Source: Maylandia zebra (taxonomy: Eukaryota > Chordata > Actinopteri > Cichliformes > Cichlidae). Taken from it: a stretch of DNA of 64,000 bases. The stretch lies in NCBI RefSeq assembly GCF_041146795.1, contig NC_135174.1, forward strand, positions 7,379,878-7,443,877. Direction: 5' to 3'. The position numbers and the translations under genes were made by a program. Positions 38,201-48,644 of this stretch are shown piece after piece. The notes beneath the pieces were generated by a model. It saw only the letters and a list, made by a program, of their open reading frames with translations. It searched no databases and was not told the DNA's origin. Numbering within the stretch: the first letter of the stretch is position 1; each line of letters opens with the position of its first letter.

Positions 38201-39728
38201 CTGATTTCTGTCTCTTCCTCGTCCTCTCTTCTTTCCGTCTCCTTCTCCTGTGTTTATTTCAGTTTCTAACACATTGTCTCCATCTGTTCGATCAGACCTA
38301 CGAGCAGAGCGAGTGGGTGATCCACATAGCAGGACGCCTGCTGTCCAACGACAGCACAGTCCTCTCACTTCTCGACCACAACCCGTTCCAAGGCAGAGAC
38401 TCACCCAGGTAAACGCACACAGTCTACACCAGCCTCACCAAAACACTCCCGTTAAGTTTGGGAAAGTCCTCAGAAAGCTACAGCTAAACTTAGACGCTGG
38501 TAAAAGAAAAGGGATAAGTCCAAAACCACACTCATTCACACAGCAGTGAGCCACCACAATGGCTCTGTGGAGCTGATTGCTGAGTGGAGTCGCTTCAGTA
38601 GCGCTTCACAGGAAGAAGAGAGCAACTCACACGCACACAACCTTTAGAGACGTAACACAACCATCAAGGAAAAGTGTGTATTATGTGTACAATGTTCACC
38701 TGCACTGGTCTCTATCATCACCAAACCATTTTTAGCCAGCAGTGGAAGGATAGGCACATAACTAGCTAGTTGAGGCATGCTAAGTAACTAGCTAACCGGG
38801 CAGATCTTTTTCAGGCAGTGGAATCGTCTAATAACAAACACTACATTGTTCCTCAGTGTTTTAACGTGCATGAACACCAGCGGCACAACATGCTGGTATG
38901 ACCATCATGGTCCAACCCATACTGTATATAAAAGATGGACAACACGCACTTTGTCGTTACACAGTGATTAGTTAAGTTCTGTTGTTGCAGCTGAAACTTT
39001 TTTCTGTCGTTCTTAAATCATTTGTAATGTTTTTTGGTGATTTGTGTTGTGTGTTGTACAACAAGTTCTTTGGTCAGTGTCTGTTGTTTTTAAATGTGCT
39101 ATATAAATAAACTGGACTATTTTCAATGTCACCATCTCGGTGTTTTAAAAGCAGATGTGAGGATTGACAGGAGGACTGCTCATTGACTTGTGATTGATAA
39201 CACAGGTCTGCAAAAAAGCTTTTTCAGCTGCATGGAATATTTTTGGTAAATTTTATGTTTTTTTAGGGTGCTGAATCCAAAAATGATCTCAATTTCCCTC
39301 CATCACATACATTTTTTTTTTTTTTGCAAAACATGAGTTTATCTTAAAAAAAAAAAGCGATGAAAAAAATCAATATTTCAGTATTGTTTTCTAAGATTCC
39401 TTACCTTTTGCTCTGAGCAAAACAAACCTAACAAACTCACTGTTGTTGGTAGACACAGTATTATAAGCCCTGAAGAATGTATGCTGACGATAAAAATCAT
39501 TACTTCATGTGAACGCAGTTTTGGGCTCTTCTTCCTTGCAGGTGGGTTCGGGGAGAACATTTCAGGTACAAGTTCAGCCAGCCAGGCAGTGCCAGCGCAG
39601 CACAGGGCAAGTGGTGGCTGAGGAAACGCATCGGAGCTTACTTCCCTCCTGTGAACCTGGAAGGACTCAGGGGCTACTTCCAATCCAGGAACTGGCCCCA
39701 TCCGCATTTACAGCAGAACAGAAAGTAA
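19681..39728 (+). CDS. lmf1: Lipase maturation factor 1 (complete, eleven exons)
   Basis: Exons: 19681-19891, 20472-20781, 21842-21852, 24377-24525, 31876-31941, 35552-35719, 36338-36518, 37369-37522, 37657-37840, 38296-38408 and 39542-39728. All junctions are GT-AG and in phase, giving 1734 nt and 577 residues (human LMF1 is 567). Conserved blocks include [104 protein letters not shown] and [16 protein letters not shown]. Hydrophobic segments lie at about 56-78, in the [20 protein letters not shown] stretch, and in the [18 protein letters not shown] and [10 protein letters not shown] regions. Family knowledge: an ER multi-pass DUF1222 protein needed for folding and dimerisation of lipoprotein, hepatic and endothelial lipases. 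The start is the ATG at 19681, preceded by AAAC and followed by G (strong Kozak); an upstream in-frame GTG at 19660 is not needed. Exon 3 is 11 nt long. No premature stop seen. Confidence 0.97.
19924..19951. repeat. (TG)n microsatellite in lmf1 intron 1
   Basis: About 14 TG units starting some 30 bases after the exon 1 donor. Confidence 0.9.
20155..20275. repeat. dispersed repeat 3' end (GTAAAGTGCTTTGAGT family)
   Basis: GTAAAGTGCTTTGAGTCTAG followed by AAAAGCGCTATAAGAACC AGTCCATTTA matches the 3' end of a common fish SINE/LINE family. Only the tail is present. Confidence 0.55.
21170..21300. repeat. solo end of the GTGCAAAAGT inverted-repeat family
   Basis: CTGTGCAAAAGTATCAAGCC followed by an ATTTCTTTACATTTTG block resembles the terminal region of the copies at 4339 and 58808. 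No matching second end was found. Confidence 0.45.
21343..21374. repeat. (TG)n microsatellite in lmf1 intron 2
   Basis: About 15 TG units. Confidence 0.9.
21842..21852 (+). CDS. lmf1: lmf1 exon 3, an 11-nt microexon
   Basis: A pyrimidine-rich acceptor ending CCAG is followed by GTACTCCTTTG and then the donor GTAAGT. Exon 2 ends with TG and exon 4 begins GTTGGGAG, so the microexon completes a Trp codon, supplies Tyr-Ser-Phe and starts a Gly codon: Q-L-W-Y-S-F-G-W-E-S. This is the conserved LMF1 block. Skipping it would shift the frame by one base, so it must be constitutive for full-length protein. Confidence 0.9.
23215..23822 (-). mobile_element. degenerate Tc1-like transposon in lmf1 intron 3
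   Basis: The minus strand encodes [17 protein letters not shown] (about 23450-23545), the second catalytic-Asp motif of Tc1 transposases. The right end at about 23785-23822 reads, in reverse, TACAGTAAGAGAAATAAGTA then TTTGATT, the usual end of a widespread fish Tc1 family. Stops elsewhere make it inactive. The left end is not resolved. Confidence 0.75.
25481..25512. repeat. (GAT)n microsatellite in lmf1 intron 4
   Basis: About ten GAT/ATG units. Confidence 0.9.
27698..27730. repeat. poly-C tract, 33 nt, in lmf1 intron 4
   Basis: An uninterrupted run of 33 C. Long C homopolymers are rare; the length may partly reflect assembly. Confidence 0.85.
28659..28688. repeat. poly-A tract, 30 nt, in lmf1 intron 4
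   Basis: An uninterrupted run of about 30 A. No retroposon body was recognised to its left, so it is recorded only as a homopolymer. Confidence 0.85.
28880..29560 (+). mobile_element. degenerate Tc1/mariner-like transposon in lmf1 intron 4
   Basis: The plus strand at about 29378-29460 encodes [20 protein letters not shown], the third catalytic-residue motif of Tc1 transposases, ending at a stop soon after. Upstream reading is broken by stops. It is a different family from the copies at 2235 and 23215. The outer ends are not resolved. Confidence 0.75.
33905..34020. repeat. dispersed repeat (AGTAGCCA...TGATGTCA family)
   Basis: ACAGTAGCCACTGTGATGTC then GTTTTGGA and GAAGCTTCAG matches the copy at 63208-63260 in the same orientation. 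The order of blocks recalls a fish repeat with TGACGTCA and AAGCCTC motifs. Confidence 0.5.
35231..35266. repeat. T14-G22 homopolymer block in lmf1 intron 5
   Basis: Fourteen T followed directly by twenty-two G. The G tract could form G-quadruplex in the transcript. Confidence 0.9.
38985..39117 (+). repeat. L2-like LINE 3' tail in lmf1 intron 10
   Basis: GTTGTTTTTAAATGTGCTAT and ATAAATAAACTGG closely match the 3' tail of the larger LINE copy ending at about 41306. Only the tail is present. Confidence 0.6.
39125..39210. repeat. dispersed repeat, copy A
   Basis: CACCATCTCGGTGTTTTAAA then GCAGATGTGAGGATTGAC aligns with 58286-58370. The two copies define a family not otherwise recognised. Confidence 0.5.
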
Positions 39729-39853
39729 AGCCGTGAGCTCTGAAAGTCACGGTGAAGAAGGGTGGGATTCGATTTCATGAAGAACTTTTTCATTGATATC
39801 GAGCATCCACACATTTATTCCCACATGATGTGAGGGTTTTTGTAAAGCTTTCA

Positions 39854-39859
39854 ATTAAA
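39854..39859 (+). promoter_or_regulatory. lmf1: candidate lmf1 polyadenylation signal (ATTAAA)
   Basis: ATTAAA lies about 125 bases after the lmf1 stop codon, and another follows near 39909. No AATAAA occurs before the LINE fragment that begins around 39960, so one of these two hexamers is the likeliest 3' end signal. RNA evidence would be needed to choose. Confidence 0.3.
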
Positions 39860-39959
39860 GGTGGGAAGTTGCCCGCCTTTGTATATCTGAATGAGTGCAG
39901 TTTCTATATTAAAAGGGATCTACACATATGTAATGATCAGCTTCCCTGCTTTTTCTTGT

Positions 39960-41306
39960 GTGTTTGGTTCATGCAGAGAGATGTCCCACCATATTTGTGT
40001 CTGTTCCGACAGTCTTTTAGATAGTTTGGTCATTTGTGTCACTACAGATGTACTCATACGAGACACATGTTATGCAGATGATTCACAGATCTACCTCCCA
40101 CTGAAACGCAAATCTGTGAACCCTCTGAAGAGTGTTCGATTGTCTGGAAGATGTTAAGATATGGATGACTTTAAATTTTCTCAATCTAAATGAACAGAAA
40201 CCTGAGATCATTGTCTTCGGCCCTAGTGACCATTACGACCTCGGCCCCTTAGAAAATTATAAAAAACCGTTTGCGAGGAATTTAGGTGTGATTTTTGATT
40301 GTAATTAAACATTCAATAAACAGATAAATAATGTGATCAAGACCAGCTTCTTTCACCTTCGCTTACTTGCAAAGGCGAAGCCATTTCTCTGCTTCAGAGA
40401 CTTTGTGAAAGCAATCCATGCCTTTATTTCATCTCGCCTCGACTTCTGCAACAGCCTTTACTCTGGTGTTACTTCGTCATCTATTGTCCGGCTAAAGCTG
40501 GTTCAAAATGCTGCGGCAAGGCTTTTGACTGGCAAGTGGAAGAGAGAGCACATATCCCCTACACTCGTCTCGCTGCACTGGCTGCCAGTAAGGTTTCGAA
40601 TTGATTTTAAGATCTTGACACTTGTTTTTAAAACATTGCATGGACTAGCTCCTATATATATCTTTCTGATCTTTTAAATTGGTATACTCCGGCAAGATCT
40701 TTGAGGTCTGTGGCCCAAATGCTTCTGGTTGTCCCAGGTCTAGATTAAAACAGGAGATTGGGTATTTTGCTGTGACTGCTGCGAAACTGTGGAATAAACT
40801 GCCTTTACATATCAGGACCTGCAACACTGGATACTTTTAAAACTCGTTTAACCTCTTAGGACCTGGCGTCCACATCACATACAAAGTTTTTCTCTACAAG
40901 GGCCTGATATCCACTTACGAGGACATTATACTGCAACTGTTCTATTGAAATTTAAAGCGAATGTCCTCATGTGTGGATCTAATTTTTCTCAGAAACAAAA
41001 ATCAGGTAAAAAAAAAAATCAATAAAAAAAAATCTGGTAATTCTTTATTTTTAAATTCATCAGGTCCCAATCAGCTCAAATATCAAAGAGAAATTTCAAA
41101 TGCATGCCATGAAAGAGTTCGGGTCTCAGGAGGTTAAAGACCCATTTTTTTACTCTTTGGCTTTTAATTCTGTACGAGTCTGTCATTATTTTATTATTAT
41201 TTTCTTATCTTTTATTTTACTTTCCTTTTTAATTTGATCTGATTATTTTATTGTACAGGTCAACAGTTGTTGTTTTTAAAAGTGCTATATAAATAAATTG
41301 ATTTGA
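39960..41306 (+). mobile_element. L2-type LINE, 5'-truncated and frame-broken
   Basis: The palm-domain motif CYADDSQIYLPLK is encoded at about 40065-40105 (YADD catalytic box). Next comes a 114-residue open stretch at 40333-40677 with FISSRLDFCNSLYSG, QNAAARLLTG and SLHWLPVRFRIDFKILTLVF, hallmarks of the L2 reverse transcriptase C-terminus. Stops and shifts separate the parts. The 3' tail GTGCTATATAAATAAATTGA ends near 41306. It begins about 230 bases after the lmf1 stop codon and lies in the same orientation. Confidence 0.85.
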
Positions 41307-41641
41307 TGGTTGCCTTGTACCAACCATGACTGCAACCCCTCCACTGTGTATTCAAACTGTGCTGAAGGGTCCCGGAGCAAGTAAGCATCACTTTCACAGT
41401 TAGCGATCACACTACTTATATTGCTCGAGCCAGCTGATCTGTACACAGCAGTTACTATGAAATAAGCTAGAATACTTCCACTGGGTACAGTTCACCAGAT
41501 CATGTGAGTCTGCTTTTGGTAGCTTGTTTACAGTTAAAACAGTGTCAGCTAAAACTGAACTTGGGCAGGTGTAAAACAGCTTGTGTGCTCATCCAAGAAA
41601 TCAGCCGTGTCATTTCATTCTGTGATGTAAAAGCTACCAGT

Positions 41642-44048
41642 AACTTTTACACGCTTTTACTGACCTGGTAGCCTGCCTGCCCCTGGGTGGGTCCGGGATG
41701 GGCGTGAGGTTCTGGGGGCGCTCCATCTCTGGGCTGGGGCCCTGGCCGGGCCTCGGGGCCTTGGGTCCTGGTTTGTGTGTTGGCGGGGTTGTGGGCAGGT
41801 GGGTGCATGGGGGCCCATCCCTGACGCAGGGTGCCGCTGGTGCGGCGAGCCGCCTGGGGGGCTCTTCAACTGGTGGGGGAGATTGTCACACCTTGCAGGA
41901 GCTTTCCTCTTCTCAGGAACTCTCTGCAGGAGGGGGAGATCTCAGCCTGGGCGTCTATTGTCTCATGTAGTCTGGAAGATGAATGGATGGTGGGGTGGGT
42001 GCAGTTTTCTCTGTGGTGGGGTTGGGTGGACTGTCCCGGGCTCTGTGGGGCCGGGGGGGCGCTGCTGCGCTGGGCCAGTCTGGATGGGCCTGGGCCCCCT
42101 TTCCCTGGCGGGTCGCGGAGTATGGGGGTGCCTACTGGGGTCAGCGGGGGAGCTGGCCCCAGGGAGGGGTCACCTGCCCCTCCCTTCCTTCCCTCCCCAT
42201 CTCCAGCTGCCTCCCTCTGTCCCCTTCTGGCTGCCTCTGCCTCAATTTTATCCCACAACTTAGACATTCACATTACTCACACTCTCATTACACATACATA
42301 TAGGATCTTGGGGGTGGGCACGCTACACGGAGTCCAAAGTACCATCAGGGTGTACACTTCACCCCTGGCGTCGTTGCCCACCTCTCAATTTTGAATACAC
42401 GTAGACATTGAGGGCTAGCAGGAGGGACCATGCGCTTACCTGCTGCTCTCTGGCAGGTAGCTCCAAGCCCTCCTGGGTTTTAATTGCACCTTAGAACACA
42501 CATGCATCAACACTACAATGAGCGGGTGGAGGGAGGTTTGGAGTCTTCTCTCACCCCCATTCTCTGCGGCCTGCTGGAGCGGGATGGCTAGGAGGAGGAG
42601 TTGGCCGTCCGACTGCGGTCTGGAGTGTGGGGCCTCCCTGCTGCTGCGGAGTCGGGGCGGTCTGCCTCTCCCCACCGCAGGGAAAAGGGTAACACCACCT
42701 GGGTCTGGGTGCAGTTCCCCCCTCCAGGGGCGGGGGCACCTAGACCCGGTTTGTAGAGTACGCTTGGGGAGTGTGATCGTGTATACAGCGTCTCTTTATG
42801 TCTGTCTCCACGTTGGTTGAGTGTGGAGTGAGTGCATATGAGAGCATGAGGGTGGGAATGGATGTTTGTGTCTGTGTGTGCCTGTATTTCTGTGTCTATA
42901 TGTCAGGTTGGGTGTCAGACGCCACCTCTCTGGGGACATCTCAGGCCCTCCAAGGTTTGGAGGCCTATCTCCACCCACCACCACTTCCCCTGCCGGTGGC
43001 GGACTCCCTCAGGTGTCGGTGTGTTGGTGGTTCTTTGTGTCTGGGGGTGGGCGTCCAGGTACACACCGGCTCACTCCTTGGCGGCCGCTTATCTGGGCCT
43101 GGAGCCTGGGGCTCGCTCGGGCCACTTCGGAGGTGGGGTGCCCCCGGCCTCTCGGCCTGGGGCTCGGTCACTCGGGCACAGCTGGCTGCTGGCGGAGCTC
43201 ACGGGCGCGTCACTGCAACTCCCCCTGGCTTCTGCTCCGCGGCTGCTGAGTGAGCCCTCATCTGGGACTCTCCTCAGCTCTTACTGGGACAGTGGCGCGG
43301 CTGCCCCTCTGTTGGTCTTCCTTGGTCTCTTGTGTTCTGGGGGCCTCTGGATGTCTGGAGTTTTGATCTCCTCCATACCTGCTTCATGCCCTGGAGGACG
43401 GGGCTATGGCCCCCCCACACCCTCTAGCAGATCATTACATGGAGAAACCTTTGGAATACAAGCGCGCTGATCCACACAGGTATGCACATGGGTGTTCACA
43501 GACGCGGACTACAGCTTTCTTGGCTGCTGCCTCAAAGCACATTGTGCGCTGTCTATCTTGCGTGCTGCACAACATCGTTTATTATTTAGTATCTACTGTT
43601 AGCTAGTTTATTGTGATGGTGCCGGGTTTTTTTATTATGTTGCTCTTTGTTGTTTGCTTTCTCTTCTGTTTTTTTTCTCCATACAGGTGACCCAGGTGGT
43701 TTTTTTTTTTTTTGGTTTTTTTTTGTTTGTTTGTTTGTTTTTTCTTTCTTCCCCCCTTCTCACCGTCTCTTCTCCCCTTTGGTTTTCTTTCTCTCCCTCT
43801 CTTTCTTTCATTCTTTCTCCCTGTCCTATCCCCCAGTCATGTCTGTCCCGTTTGTAGCAACTGAAAATAAAATAAATTCATAATTATAATAAAGGTCAAT
43901 CAAATGGACCAATATGGCAAGGCCATGATGATCCACTTGGTAAAATAAATCCGCTTGGCATCTTTCTTGGCCTTAAGACAACAATTCCGATGGCTAAAGA
44001 TCCAAACGGGACACAAAAAAAAAACAAAACAAAACAACTTTTACACGC
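41642..44048 (+). mobile_element. 2.4-kb GC-rich ORF-less retroposon with target-site duplication
   Basis: AACTTTTACACGC occurs at 41642-41654 and again at 44036-44048, flanking the whole GC-rich block as a 13-bp direct repeat. The right copy is immediately preceded by an A-rich tail (44013-44034, A runs broken by C). A 13-bp duplication plus a 3' A-rich tail is the signature of LINE-machinery insertion on the plus strand. The body (41655-43600) is strongly G/C-rich and TG-rich compared with the surrounding AT-rich DNA. It is followed by a long pyrimidine tract (43660-43840) and an AT-rich 3' part containing ATAATAAAGG. Many overlapping short open frames exist, but none resembles a protein family, and no reverse transcriptase motif was found. 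Its family identity is unknown to me. Confidence 0.75.
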
Positions 44049-44289
44049 AAATGTCCTTTGGCAGTAAAGTTGATGCACAGATCTATGGCATTACCTAATG
44101 AATTATTGTGTCACTAAACTTGTATTTACAAGGATGTTTGTGCTTAAAATTAAGTCATTTTATGGCCTAAAACCAGAAATAAACGACAATAAAACAAAAA
44201 TAAATGACAGACATGACATTAAGTCAGACGATATTGTTAAAAAAAGTTTGTGGTTTGCAAAGTAGCTTGCAGAAAATGTGGGCAGGTTA

Positions 44290-44480
44290 AAGCGGCTTAA
44301 ACGGGGTAGCCATAGCAAAGCGTCGGCGCAGGGCATCTACAGATCAGAAGGTTGGTGGTTTGATCCCTAGCTGTGCCATCTCCAGGTGTCATTGGGCGAG
44401 ATAATACCCCTTAGTTGTTCTCCAGTTCATCCATTGGTGCATTTACCAATAAAGCAATTCAGTCTCACCGTGAGGCCTGA
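44290..44480 (+). repeat. tRNA-derived SINE-like repeat
   Basis: GGTTTGATCCC at about 44357 is a good pol III B box (GGTTCGANNCC), and TAGCCATAGCAAAGCGT upstream could be a decayed A box. The tail resembles other fish SINEs (CATTGGTGCATTTACC). Confidence 0.5.
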
Positions 44481-44726
44481 CTGTCGGTCAGAAGGTTGAG
44501 GTTTCAAGTCCCTTAATGGTTGTCTTTTCACACTTTTACTGGGAATATCAGATAATCTGCCAGTAATGGAGGAGTCTGATTTTCTGGACTGCCGCTACGC
44601 TCAGTTAAATATCACAATTTTTTTTTTTTTTGCAAAAGTAGGTATAAAACTACTGCTGACAACCAGGCAACAACTAAGAATGATAAAGTTTCATTGATCA
44701 TTTTGTCAATGATTTGTTCGTTGCTA

Positions 44727-47700
44727 CACTCTAAAAAATATTTTGTTGCCTCAACTTAAAAAAGTAAGGTAACAATTTCCACTCAGCTTTTTAAGTTACA
44801 AATTTTGCATATTATTAAGTAAATTCAGCAAGTAATTTTTAGGTTTGGCTAACTCAACTTGTTTAACAAACCAACATGATTTACCTTGACCTCCACAAGC
44901 ATAATTAAGTTTATTCAACCTAATATTAATTTAAAATTTCTGGTAAAATTAAGTTGAGAAATTACATTAGTTGAGTTACACCAACGAACTTTTTTACATA
45001 TATCCTACTCACAATTATCCATGCCAATTAGTTTAGGTTTCTATAGTAGCTTTTCTAAAAATCACACAAAGCCATTTCACTTATTCCAATTGATTATTTT
45101 ATTACAAAACATTTTCAAAGTAATACACTTCTGTGTCAATACAACATAAATGAAACATTACAGCAGCCCTTTAATTATAAATGACTAAAAAAAAAAAGTA
45201 CTTCATGTACATTAACATTAACATAAATTGGTATCAACTTGTTCAACTTGTCGCAGAATCAAGGAAATGACAAAAGATTTTAATGTTCAACAACAGAACA
45301 ATCCAAAGCTAAGATTATATGTATTACAAACTTTTCTCAAAACTACACTCATCTGGGACTGCATACAAAAACGTAAGAGGCACATCGGAATACTACAGTC
45401 CAATTCACATTCGTTTCATGACAGAAGTTTGCACTTAACAGACATTACCCGTGGACTGGTTTAAGCCCATCAAGTTCCAGAAATACCTCTAGTGTTCTTT
45501 ACTTGTTTTGGGTAGCTCAGATTGAGAGTGTATATAAGCCCCATCATTAAGGCACACACTCTGGGCACATCAAGGTCTTCCAGGACTGCTGTTCCTTCAA
45601 TCACAATTTTAGCGACAGCTTTGAGAGACACTGCTGCACGTCTGGTGACTACAATCTTTACCATTTCTTCTGGGAACTGTTGTTCACCATCCTGGCAAGT
45701 AGGTAGTTTAAATGGAAACATGTCAGCATTTTATGTGCCATTTAAAAATAAAACACAAAAGAATGCGAGATTCACCTACCAGCTGTTCTCTGAAGAGATC
45801 CTCTTCCTTCTCTTTCAGGTACACCTTCAGGCAACGGATTGCGACCTCTCTCTTCATTTCCACCGAACTCTGGAGAATAAAAAAAGCAAAACAAAACTTA
45901 AACTTACAGTTTATTAGGTGAAAAGTCAAAACTATTACATTTATGTGACTTGCATTGTGCCAAATATTGATTTTAAATATGTTTTTAAAAGAAATAAAGA
46001 TTTAATCTTTGTAACTTCAATTTAAACTGTTACACACTGGCCTGCTTTAAATGCCCACTTTGCTAGCAATAGGATAAAGTGACTAAAAGTAAATGTAACC
46101 TAAATTTCATCAACAGCACAATTGTGCTTTTGATGAATAGGACCTGAATCAGAGAATGACATGAACTATAACTGTAACTGTAACAACTAATTCATCAATA
46201 CACCTGCGAGGTACATTATATATACTTTCCAGTTTTAGTAGTAGGTGGGCTAAATGTTTCTCAATTAAATTAGGCAATTCCCCAATTTCTTCATCCTCTT
46301 CATTTGCTACATCTTCACACAATGGATTTTCATTATGTTCCTCAAGAGGATCATCTCCTGCATTCAAACGACTGACACACCGCTGTATCAGCTCAGGCTT
46401 GAAGTCATCCAATGAGTGAGGAGTGTGTTTTCGGTTCCTATGAGAAGCATATGTTCAAATGAGCAGTTACAATCCCAGTACAGGCAAGGCATAAACAGTC
46501 CACCATGGCTATGTTTAAGCCTGTAATGCTTTAAGAGCTCATTCCTTCTTGATGTTTCAAACTTGCAAATTTTGCAAGTCCAATGCATTTTGAAATTTAC
46601 TGCAACCTTTTGTAATGCAAAGAATTATTGAAGCTTTTGAGTTAACAAGCTATTTTAAGTATAAAACCTTCTCTAAAACACTACAATGCAACACCGAAAA
46701 AGATTAATCATAAAGACTGAACAAAATTGAATTTTAAAATTGACATCTACAGACTGCAGTTTAAACTTGTAATAAGGTGTCAAATCCAAATGTGCAAGAG
46801 AAATTTCTTTTAAACTATTTAAATACCACTGTGGACATGCCACAATCCCACACTTTACATTATGCTTACAATTACAGAAAGCAAATGCAAGTCGTATGCA
46901 CACACACACACAATATTGTTTTTTGGGTTTTTTTTGCTAGGTCAACCAACTTTAATCTCAGGCAGAATTCCCAGTCGAGCTTAGAACATCAACACAATTG
47001 ATAGAAATACTTTTAGTCAGGGATAAATTCACCACATTTTACTCAGTAATTAGTTACCTCACCCGAGACCATCTTGTGGAAACACGAATTTACTCTGACA
47101 CCATGATACAAATGCAGGCAGCTACTGACCGGTTAATTTGAACATATACGGGTTCAAATTGAACATGCTCTGCTGTCGACATAGTCTATCAGCTAACCAA
47201 ATGTACCCTGACAAGTGACATGTTTTAATTGTATCTGTACTCTTTTATTTGTGAGGAACATAGCTAAAAGAAACGGCTAGCTAAACTTAAAAAAACAACA
47301 ACAACTATACTCTGCTAAATTACGATTAAAACCATCAAATTTCAGTTTTTTTTAAATATGACATTTTAGAGTGTACAAATATAACTTGTAATTCATCTAT
47401 TTAGAATTCAGTACTTACTTAACTCACCGAACACAGTCGAGGGCAAACACACCTCTTCTCCCACGAAGCCACAAGAATCCAGAAACTGTTGCGCACGATA
47501 CGAACATATGCTACGGGGTTGCCCTTGTCTGTCTGAATGGTCTCAATTCAAACAGGAAGGACGTTGAAACTCATTTTTACATGTTACACAAACTTAATAT
47601 TTTCTGTTGTTGATTGATGACAAAAGTATTTTATTCAATATACTCAAACATTTAAGTTAAGGAGCTGTTTTTTTAATTTTTGTGTTGCACTGACTTCTAA

Positions 47701-47816
47701 CATTGATTATTCAACTCACTGAAACGTGTACATGTAGGCAACTTACTTTTTTTTAGCAAAAAAAAGCTTTTTTGTTAAGTTCTACCGACAAACACAACGA
47801 ATATTTTTTAGAGTGT
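44727..47816. mobile_element. 3.1-kb terminal-inverted-repeat element carrying zinc-finger gene exons
   Basis: The left end CACTCTAAAAAATATT (44727-44742) is perfectly mirrored by AATATTTTTTAGAGTG at the right end, and TA flanks both sides. The CACT start recalls CACTA/EnSpm ends, but a clean 3-bp duplication is not seen, so the superfamily is open. Minus-strand gene fragments lie inside (see 45470-46588). No transposase catalytic motif was recognised, so it is probably non-autonomous. Confidence 0.75.
45470..46588 (-). pseudogene. C2H2 zinc-finger / SAMD3-like gene fragment inside the inverted-repeat element
   Basis: Four minus-strand segments are seen. One at 46588-46450 encodes MHWTCKICKFETSRRNELLK then HYRLKH, a C2H2 finger, followed by PCLYWDCNCSF. 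A segment from about 46439 encodes NRKHTPHSLDDFKPELIQR and an acidic stretch. A 90-nt exon at 45869-45780 encodes MKREVAIRCLKVYLKEKEED with intact AG and GT borders. A terminal exon from 45691 to the stop at 45470-45472 includes ALMMGLIYTLNLSYPKQVKN. From memory, this architecture belongs to a multi-copy teleost family often named SAMD3-like or uncharacterised. The part expected between the acidic segment and the 90-nt exon looks lost, so it is called a broken copy; expression is not excluded. Confidence 0.6.
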
Positions 47817-48565
47817 ATGTAGAAGCCCTGTACCTTATCACCGCAGGATTTTCTTGAATACCATACTTGGACTTTTAGATTGTGATGCCTAATATCTTGT
47901 TGAGTGATGATTTTTCCTTTTTTTTTTTTTCCTGTTTTGGCTCTGAAATGAAGACCGCTCCTGGTTGGATCTACAACTGTTGGTTATTGATTATTCTTCA
48001 GCTCTGAAACACATTTATTATCCGGAGGCCTCACAGAGTTTTGTGAAACGATGTGACCGATGTGATTAATTCTCCATCGAAAATACACTTTACAAACTTC
48101 AGAGGAGCGTGTTTATGGTTGCAGTGAAATATGGAGAGTTCTGAAAGTCTTGACGGTAAAATATTGGACAAAACAAGCTGGATTTGAACCAATAAATCTT
48201 TCCTCCATTCCGCAATGAAACCGCTTTGGCCTCTGTTAGTGGGTCATTAATTTGTCAGCCTGAGCGTTCAGCATCCGCTAAGGTCTGAGTTACGTCTTTA
48301 TGTTACAGTCACGATTTCTTAGGGCTGCTTGACTTATAATTATATACAAGGTAATTGCATTTACTTAATAACACGAGTAGATATCAGAGATGTGAGATGA
48401 AGGTGGGGAAAACATGTTTCTATGCAAATGAAAATAACCTGTAGTAACATAAATGGCCTCTAGATGGTGATGTTCACCATGTTATCAGCGTAATTAGGTC
48501 TTTGTGCTTCATTCTTCCAGATTCACTGCTTCACAAATATCTTTTCTCAAAGGGAATCAATCTAC

Positions 48566-48568
<3 letters not shown>

Positions 48569-48643
<75 letters not shown>
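48569..48643. repeat. (TG)n microsatellite
   Basis: About 37 TG units. Confidence 0.95.

Positions 48644-48644
<1 letters not shown>

Noticed and set aside
41831..42394. 187-codon open frame, with overlapping ones on both strands, in the GC-rich block
   Set aside because: Open frames in all directions are expected where stop codons are rare; the proteins are low-complexity Gly/Pro/Trp strings with no family resemblance.
42862..43470. 202-codon open frame in the GC-rich block
   Set aside because: Same reason; it overlaps two other plus-strand frames of similar length and lies inside a retroposon.
43660..43840. Pyrimidine tract as an independent simple repeat
   Set aside because: It lies wholly inside the target-duplicated retroposon and is better read as part of that element.
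44357..44367. B-box-like sequence as a functional tRNA gene
   Set aside because: No cloverleaf or intact A box; it fits a decayed SINE head instead.
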